Source: Dugong dugon (taxonomy: Eukaryota > Chordata > Mammalia > Sirenia > Dugongidae). Taken from it: a DNA stretch of 64,000 nucleotides. A program made the position numbers and the translations under genes. Positions 57,717 through 64,000 of this stretch are shown here, one piece after another; within the stretch, counting starts at the first letter, position 1; each line of letters starts with the position of its first letter. The stretch is from the NCBI GenBank assembly GCA_030035585.1, contig CM057464.1, forward strand, positions 78,166,919-78,230,918, given 5' to 3'. Under the pieces are notes generated by a model that worked only from the letters and a program-made list of their open reading frames with translations, was not told where the DNA came from and made no database searches.

Positions 57717-57924
57717 AGGAGACCTGGTAGTACAAACAGTTAAGTGCTCAGCTTCTAATCATAAGGATGGCAGTTCAAACCCACCCAGCAAGAGAAAGAC
57801 CTGATGATCTCCTTCTGTAAAGATAACAGCCAAAAAAAAAAAAACTATGAGGCAATTCTAGTCTGTCTGTTACATGGGGTTGCTATGAGTCAAAATCGAC
57901 ACAATGGCATCAAATAACAACAAC
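57717..57924 (+). repeat. AfroSINE, plus strand, with internal A run
   Basis: Head GAGACCTGGTAGTACAAACA, body AAAGACCTGATGATCTCCTT, tail GTTGCTATGAGTCAAAATCG and CAAATAACAACAACA. A run of 13 A bases at about 57832-57844 interrupts the middle. Flanks ATTATGGTGCAA (57705-57716) and ATTGTGGTTCAA (57925-57936) are a likely target repeat with two mismatches. Confidence 0.9.
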
Positions 57925-57936
57925 ATTGTGGTTCAA

Positions 57937-60260
57937 CCCAACAATCTTTCTAGTTTGAACACATGCATATTAGAACCAATACATAGCTAGCAGATGTCAT
58001 AAAATAACTGATTTAACTCTAAAGAAATCAAAATAAAATAGGAGTTATCATTGGCTTCTTTAAAATACTATAAAATGTTTTTAAAACTATCAACAGTGAC
58101 TTAATTTTTATATAAAAGTTAGACTTTTTCCAAATAATGTTTGTTATTTAGGAAACAGTGGACAAACTACCTTGTTTATTGTAAAAGATGCAATACTGTA
58201 ATCATTTTGCAGGTTTATATATTCTAACATTCGACTTAACATTTCTTGTCAGACTCCTTGCAGTAGAAGTTAGAGAAAAATTTAATCACAATGCAACCTA
58301 AAGGAAGGAACAGCTCCCAGAAAAAGCTAGCTGGGCCCTTGGACCAGTTGCATAAAGCAGCATTCTCCTGGCAAATTCACCACAGTCTAAGCATCTGGCT
58401 TTTTAATTTATAAAGGTGATTTGATAATCCACGGAGTGTGCTCCACCCTTAAGAATCGACAGACATCACGTTCCTCAGAATGGATATATAAAACTAAATT
58501 GCTATATTATTTATATTCAGTGAAGAAATGTAACTGTTGAGAGGATGAGACTCTGATTCATCTTCTTCAGTAGTTAGGAAACTCTACTGTGACATCACTC
58601 TCTCCAGAAGCAGATCTTCTCACAAATGCACATCACAACACACTGCTTTCAGTGCTTATGGGTTATGTAGTATCCCTTGATTCATTTTCTTTCTGGGGCT
58701 TACCCTAAGTATCAAGTTATTAAGAGCACATTTCAGGTGGCCTGACTTTTCTAACCATATGTATTGGAAGTTTGGATCTTAAACAGAACTCAATCGTACA
58801 TAGAACCTCAAGTAATGTAAGAGAAAGTTGAAATTAATTGTTGCCATGATCCTTTTAAGAGGATTGACCAGAAGAATACAATTTTAAAAGAGTAATTGTT
58901 GTTTAAAGATTTAGAATAAAAGTATCTGCATAAGTTTTTATACACTGTGCTAAGAAGAGTGGGCCATACCTTGTAAGTAGAAAGTGACACTTGAAGGGAT
59001 AAGCAAAGAGGGATATAATTATAGCTTCCCTTTAGCCAGGCCCATTTAATTGTATCCATGTCTCATTATCCCTTTTAAGGTCATCCCCAACCCATACCAT
59101 AAAACAGGATGGATAAAGTGAAAGCAGGACCACAAGACCACTTTAATTTAGGAAGAGCATGTTTTACAAGAAAGATGGCAATTTTCCTTTTGGTTAAGTT
59201 AAATATTAGATTCCTTCATCATTTTACCTAAACATTTCTTACAGGCAATTATGTGATTTCTATATTCAGTGATTCCATTTCCCCATTATCCATCCCTTTA
59301 TAATCTTATACATTGCACCAATTGCAACTCTTTTACCAATACCAGATATTTTCAAATTGTCAAATCCAAAAACCTTTTCTTGATCATCATTCCACTTGAC
59401 CTTTAACAGAATTTAATATTTTGAATTACCTTGGGAAACTGTTACTTTTTTCTTGGTTTCTATGACTCTCTACTTTCCTAATTCTACTATCTGATTCTGA
59501 TTTCTTTCTTCATTCTTATTTTCTTCTCTTTGTATCCTCTAAGTAAATTTGTATACTAAATTCTAAATTTCTCTTAAATTCTTATCCTCCATGTCTATGA
59601 GTATTATCAGAGAATTTAACTTATTTGTGTTTCAGAGTATTGTGTTTGTATATTAGGATAATGGGATGTAGTGATTTGATGGGGAGTACGTAGGATTTCA
59701 CTCTAGCTGGCCAATTAACAAGTGAGGTGCAGGATGCTGAGATCCAGCTGGATAACAATATTATAATACCTTGGGCTCAAGCAGTGGACCAATCTTACTG
59801 TCGTGAATGGTGGCTGGCTGACATAAAATGATTCAACTCCAAAGACCATCTAGGAACTCTGGTGAACCTTGACTGTATCTGCTCACCTAGGTGTTCTAAG
59901 AAAGTGGAGCTGTCTCCACTGTGGCCCAGCTTCCTGAAGATTGCCTGGTTGTTTGTCTCCCTAGCACCATTAGGTCATATCTTAATTTCTTCCCATATTC
60001 AGAGATAATTCTTCTTCTATCCAATCCTTTTTCTTCTGGTTCTTTTAAGATAGAACTTGATGTTCATTCACAAACAGACAGAGAAACCAAAAAAAAAAAA
60101 AAAAAAGAAGCTCCCTTTTCTGCAAGAGCAGAAAAGACTTAAATCTTCCTTTTAGGATTGTGTTCTATTCTTTGCTTGTGGCAAGGAAGAAGAAGGAAAA
60201 AGAAAGAAAGAAAACAAATTGTTTCCATATCAAAACTGTCTAGATATTCATGTTTCTTAC
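57937..60260. other. Sequence without recognised features
   Basis: About 2.3 kb with no repeat or gene recognised. A plus frame at 59921-60142 ends in a poly-Lys run from the A tract at about 60089-60105. Confidence 0.4.
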
Positions 60261-60264
60261 CATA

Positions 60265-60410
60265 CCACATTTACTTTTTATAACAACTATGTGAACTAGG
60301 TATTGTTTCTCTGTTTTATAGCAGGGAACATTTAAGTAACGTGTTCAGTGTTTTACAATTAGTGAATATTGAGGCAAGAAACAAATTCATACCTAATTGT
60401 TAATCAGATA
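60265..60410 (-). repeat. MIR, minus strand, diverged
   Basis: TAACAACTATGTGAACTAGG, TATTGTTTCTCTGTTTTATA, GCAGGGAACATTTAAGTAAC and ACAATTAGTGAATATTGAGG follow reverse MIR order. Confidence 0.6.
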
Positions 60411-60544
60411 CTTGTAACCATTACTGTTTATGACCACATATTTCTAGAAAAACAATACAGAGGCATAGAACATTAGGAACTAATTGGTGCAGGAAAGCTC
60501 ATTTTGTTTTTAACTTATGAATTTTACTTCTTTAACATGATGAA

Positions 60545-60756
60545 GGATCTCTGGATGATACAAACAGTTAAGTGCTGGACTACTAGCTAAATGGTTCATG
60601 GTTCAAACCCACCCAGAGGCACCTGGGAAGACAGGCCTGGTGATTTGCTTCCAAATGACACAGCCTTGTAAAAACTATGGAGAAGTTCTACTCTGCACAC
60701 ATAGGGTCACCATAAGTCAGAATCAACTCAATAGCAACTAACAAAAACAACGACAG
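60545..60756 (+). repeat. AfroSINE with target-site duplication, plus strand
   Basis: Head GGATCTCTGGATGATACAAA, box B-like ATGGTTCAAACCCACC, body CCTGGTGATTTGCTTCCAAA, tail GGGTCACCATAAGTCAGAAT with AACTAACAAAAACAACG. Flanked by CATGATGAA at 60536-60544 and 60757-60765, an exact 9-bp repeat. Confidence 0.95.
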
Positions 60757-60765
60757 CATGATGAA

Positions 60766-62380
60766 ACCACACTGTGTTGTTGAGGAGAAGAGAAAACAAG
60801 TAAGCACAATAACCATGTTCCTTGAAAGTCATTACTTGTTTGGATTTGGTGGATACTTCATATAAATGTCTCTGAGTCAAGGTTGACTCATACTATTGAA
60901 GAATTTTTATCACAACATGTAATTGTTTTAATCTGATCCCCTGAAATCGCTTCAAGGATTTTGCTTCCATATACCTAAATCCATCCTTCAGCTGAAAATA
61001 AGCATGAATCATTTCATTTCACAAGTTAATTAGTTTAGTTCCAAGCTACTGAAAATAGAGGCTTTGGAGTAGAAGTGCCTTTCAATCGTGTCTGTCTGAA
61101 TAGATGCATTCCAAAATGAACTGGAAATCACAAATCTTGGCGTGAATTGCTGCAAGATGGACCAATGCAACAAATGTAGAATTATCCTTTCCCTGTAAAA
61201 TCTTTTGCAACAATAAGGTGAATCAAGAATCTGCCTGCTTAAAAAATCAGCAGGAGTACCTAAGGAGATGAGCAGCAGTGCCTCACCTCCCACATTAACC
61301 TAATCACTAGGACTGTTATTTGTGCCTTTCCAGCAATGGTATTAAATGTGTGGTCTTTGTAGGACATTTTTTTAAAAAGTAAGCTGGTAGCCTTTTATCC
61401 AGTTATGATACAATTGTAGTCATTTTTTCTTTAAAGATGAAATTATGAATAAAAAATTTTCTCTTTTTTGCTCTGCTGGATTTCAGAAAAGGCTTCATAG
61501 AAGAGGTAACAGCAAAGCAGGATTTGGAAAGATGAAATGCAGTCAAATTCAGGTTTTCTGTAAGTTGGGTGTGGCTCAGGAAACAGATGTTTCCACAAAT
61601 AATATAACCAGTATTAACTATCCTTCCCACAACCACCATCCGAAAGGATTTGGTGAAGACTGTGCAGGCCTGATACTATGTCAACCACAAAACAGAACCG
61701 ATCAATATGTCCCTAACTCTAATTGCTCATAGAGCAGGTGAATATGTAATAGGCTTTGGAGAAAAAGGGAACGTGGGTTGAGAAGGAACCAGATGTTCTT
61801 TTGAGGCAAGTCTCAAAATACAGTAAAGATGGATTTTTATCTGCCATTTTTCTCAGCTAAGAATCTGTTAATTGGCTCTTTAATACTCTCCAAAGCATGA
61901 GTTTATATTCCTATTGACCTGGAGGCACTGTGAGATACTGAAGGGTAGTCAGATTCATCAAAGAGAAACTAAATAGTGTTCAGTAGAGTTTTAACATTAA
62001 TATGCCTTATTATATTTTAATCTTTTAATAACAACTTATCTCTTTTGATTAAAGGCACTTTGATATACATAGAGAGTCAAACTGGAGTTACAGGTCTTAA
62101 GACTCCTCCAAACAGCCTGTGACACATTGAGCTCAGTGTTTCTGAGCCTCAGGTTTGTCATTTGTAACCTAAGCAGCTTATTTTACATGATCTTTTTAGT
62201 TCCCCCTCTAGCCTTAAAAAATCCTACCAGTTTCTAAAATTACTTTATAGTAGTGAGGTTTTGCAAAGCTATTACATAAAATATTATTCATCAGGACTAA
62301 TATTGCCTCCATCACAACTTAGTGTTAGGAATTAGTACTGGTCAAAGCTGATCTCCAGAATTAGCCAGAGAAAATAAATT
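60766..62380. other. Mostly unrecognised sequence
   Basis: Weak L2-like (61478-61545) and MIR-like (62130-62230, TTTCTGAGCCTCAGGTTTGT) pieces are possible. A 95-residue frame at 61445-61732 has no known motif. Confidence 0.35.
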
Positions 62381-62504
62381 ATAAATTTGGTGCAATTCCA
62401 TTAAAAATTCTGATAGGGTTTATTAAACTATTTGAAATCTTGATTCTAAAATCCACAAAGAAAGGCAAAAGATGAAGAAAATTAGAGACAATTTTGAATA
62501 ATAG

Positions 62505-62692
62505 CCAACCACTGAGTACTTACTATGGGTTAGGCATAAAAGTGTTTTACATGAATTTTTGAAAGAACACTAGGATATAGGCAATATCAATATCTGTATT
62601 ATGCAGATGAAGAAACCAAGGCGCAGAGAGTCTAAGTAACTTACCAATATCATATTCTTAAAAAGAGGATAGAATTAGGATTTGAACAGGTG
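62505..62692 (-). repeat. MIR, minus strand, within the L1 interval
   Basis: CTGAGTACTTACTATGGGTT, GCAGATGAAGAAACCAAGGC, GCAGAGAGTCTAAGTAACTT and GGATAGAATTAGGATTTGAA are in reverse MIR order. Being older than the L1 around it, its presence points to rearrangement or to two separate L1 pieces. Confidence 0.75.
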
Positions 62693-63461
62693 TGCTGACT
62701 TAGAAGAAACCATAGGAGTAAAGCTGCAGGACTTGCTTTTGACAGTAGAGTCTTAGATATGACACTAAAAGCATGAGCAACAAAAGAAAAAAAAGATAAA
62801 TTGAACTTCACCAAAATATAAAATTTCTGTACATCAAACAGCACTATGAAGAAAATGAAAAGATAATCTACATTGCACAAATATTTGGAAACCATATCTC
62901 AGGTAAAGATTTAATATCCAGAATATATAAAGAACTCCTACCACTCAATAACAAAAATATAAACAAACAAATTAAAGAATGGGCAAAGGACTTGAATAGA
63001 CATTTCACAAAAGAAGATATACACATGGTCAATAAGAACATGGAAAGATGCTTACCATCATCAGCTGTTAGGGGAATACAAATCAAAACCAAAAGGAGAT
63101 ATCACTTCATACCCACTGAGATGGTTATTATTTAAAAAAAAAAAAAAGGAAGAAAGGAAAAAAGTGTTGATGAGGATGGAGAGAAACTGGAGCCTTTGTG
63201 CACTGAGGTGGGAATGTAAGACGGTGCAACCATTGTAGTAAATAAATTGGTGATTCCTCAAAGAGTTAAATATAGAATTACCATGTAACTCAGCAATTTC
63301 ACTCCTAGTTAGATACACAAAAGACTTGAAAGCAGGGACTCAAACATATTTTTACATCAATGTTCGTAACAGCATTATTCACAATAGCCAAAATGTGGAA
63401 GCAACCCAAATGCCTGTCAACAGATAAAATGGATAAACAAAATGTGGTCTATAGATGCAAT

Positions 63462-63670
63462 AAAGGAGCCCTGGTGGTGCAGTGGTTAAGCACTCAGCTG
63501 CTAACCAAAAGGTCGGCGGTTCAACCCATCAGCCGCTCCACTGGAAAAAAGATGTGGCAGTCTGCTTCTGTAAAGATTACAGCCTTGGAAACCCTATGGG
63601 GTAGTTCTACTCTGCCCTATATGGTCACTATGAGTCAGAATCAAGTCAATGGCAACCAGTGGGTTTTTGG
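63462..63670 (+). repeat. AfroSINE with target-site duplication inside L1
   Basis: A well-preserved full copy: head GGAGCCCTGGTGGTGCAGTG, box B GGCGGTTCAACCC, body GATGTGGCAGTCTGCTTCTG, tail GGTCACTATGAGTCAGAATC. Flanks ATAGATGCAAT (63451-63461) and ATAGATACAAT (63671-63681) form an 11-bp target repeat with one mismatch. L1 sequence is continuous across it, so the insertion is clean. Confidence 0.95.
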
Positions 63671-64000
63671 ATAGATACAATGGAGTATTTTTTAGCAATT
63701 AAGAAAAAAAAAAATTCTAATAAATTCTAATACATGCTACTACATGGATAAAACTTGAAAACATTATTCTGAGTGAAATAAGCCAGACATAAAAGGACAA
63801 ATATTGGATGAATCCACTTATATGAAATATCTAGAATAGGTAAATGCATAGAGACAAAAGTAAATGAGTTGTTACCAAGGGCTAAAGTGAGAAGTAAGGG
63901 CTACTTATTAACTTAATGCTAGGAAAAAAATCTAGAACAAACAAAAAACTCCAGTCTTTTTTTTTTCTTTTTAAAGTATATCAGAAATGAGAAGAAAGGA

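Larger units (their letters stand above)
62390..63960 (+). mobile_element. L1 ORF2 3' part, plus strand, interrupted
   Basis: ORF2-type sequence appears at 62390-62500 and 62700-63461, and resumes at 63671: GGTAAAGATTTAATATCCAG, GAATGGGCAAAGGACTTGAA, ATATACACATGGTCAATAAG, GAAGCAACCCAAATGCCTGT, TACATGGATAAAACTTGAAA, AATAAGCCAGACATAAAAGG. An AfroSINE and a MIR-like segment break it. Stops and frameshifts are frequent. It runs on to the right edge of the window. Confidence 0.85.

Noticed and set aside
61445..61732. A 95-residue plus frame
   Set aside because: Part may derive from an L2-like repeat and no protein motif is visible.
63466..63540. tRNA-like sequence with box A and box B
   Set aside because: It is the head of an AfroSINE with target repeats, not a functional tRNA gene.
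1..64000. CRISPR arrays, operons, bacterial promoters
   Set aside because: The DNA is mammalian; no regularly spaced direct repeats or compact gene layout is present.

Overview
This window is nuclear DNA from a placental mammal of the afrotherian lineage, most likely a paenungulate and probably an elephant. The call rests on many copies of a tRNA-derived SINE of the AfroSINE type (heads with a box B such as GGTTCAACCC, tails of the form GTCACTATGAGTCAGAATC...CAATGGCA). RTE-clade LINEs whose 3' ends match those tails are also present. Species is inferred from recalled repeat families, not from a search.

I found no host protein-coding gene, no functional RNA gene, no CpG island and no CRISPR array. 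The window reads as AT-rich intergenic or intronic DNA built from layers of transposable elements. The only long open frames belong to retroelements: an RTE reverse transcriptase on the minus strand at 9863-11311, scraps of an ERVL-like provirus at 34581-39914, and low-complexity frames in an L1 5' leader at 18304-19839.

Layout. 0-9 kb: an L1 3' end split by an RTE fragment (1.7-3.4 kb), a second L1 3' end with target-site repeats (3.4-3.7 kb), an old L1M/HAL1-like tail, MIR and SINEs, and a MaLR-type LTR (8.1-8.6 kb). 9.2-14.2 kb: two RTE copies head to head, both missing the endonuclease region, with two minus-strand LTRs between them. 14-21 kb: mostly unrecognised sequence with SINEs and a 1.5 kb insertion that looks like an L1 5'UTR alone. 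21.9-23.4 kb: L1 ORF2 and 3'UTR remnant. 24.6 kb: a CT-rich tract. 25.3-27 kb: an ERVL pol fragment and a solo LTR. 27.9-31.2 kb: a cluster of MIRs around a small palindromic MITE-like element. 34.6-39.9 kb: an ERVL-like provirus with both LTRs, a tRNA-Leu primer site and matching 5-bp target repeats. 40-41.5 kb: an inverted SINE pair and a Tigger DNA transposon with a stub of transposase. 43-48 kb: SINEs, an LTR-like block and two hAT-type elements. 49-55 kb: L2 fragments, a CA repeat and MIR. 57-64 kb: another hAT-type element, SINEs, MIRs and an L1 ORF2 remnant carrying a SINE.

The elements relate to each other. RTE supplies the 3' tail copied by both SINE families, and the tRNA-Gly-headed SINE also carries RTE 5' leader sequence. 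The two ERVL pol remnants have lost complementary parts. Nothing here looks like a new functional gene system; the points worth a second look concern how the retroelements are built and broken.
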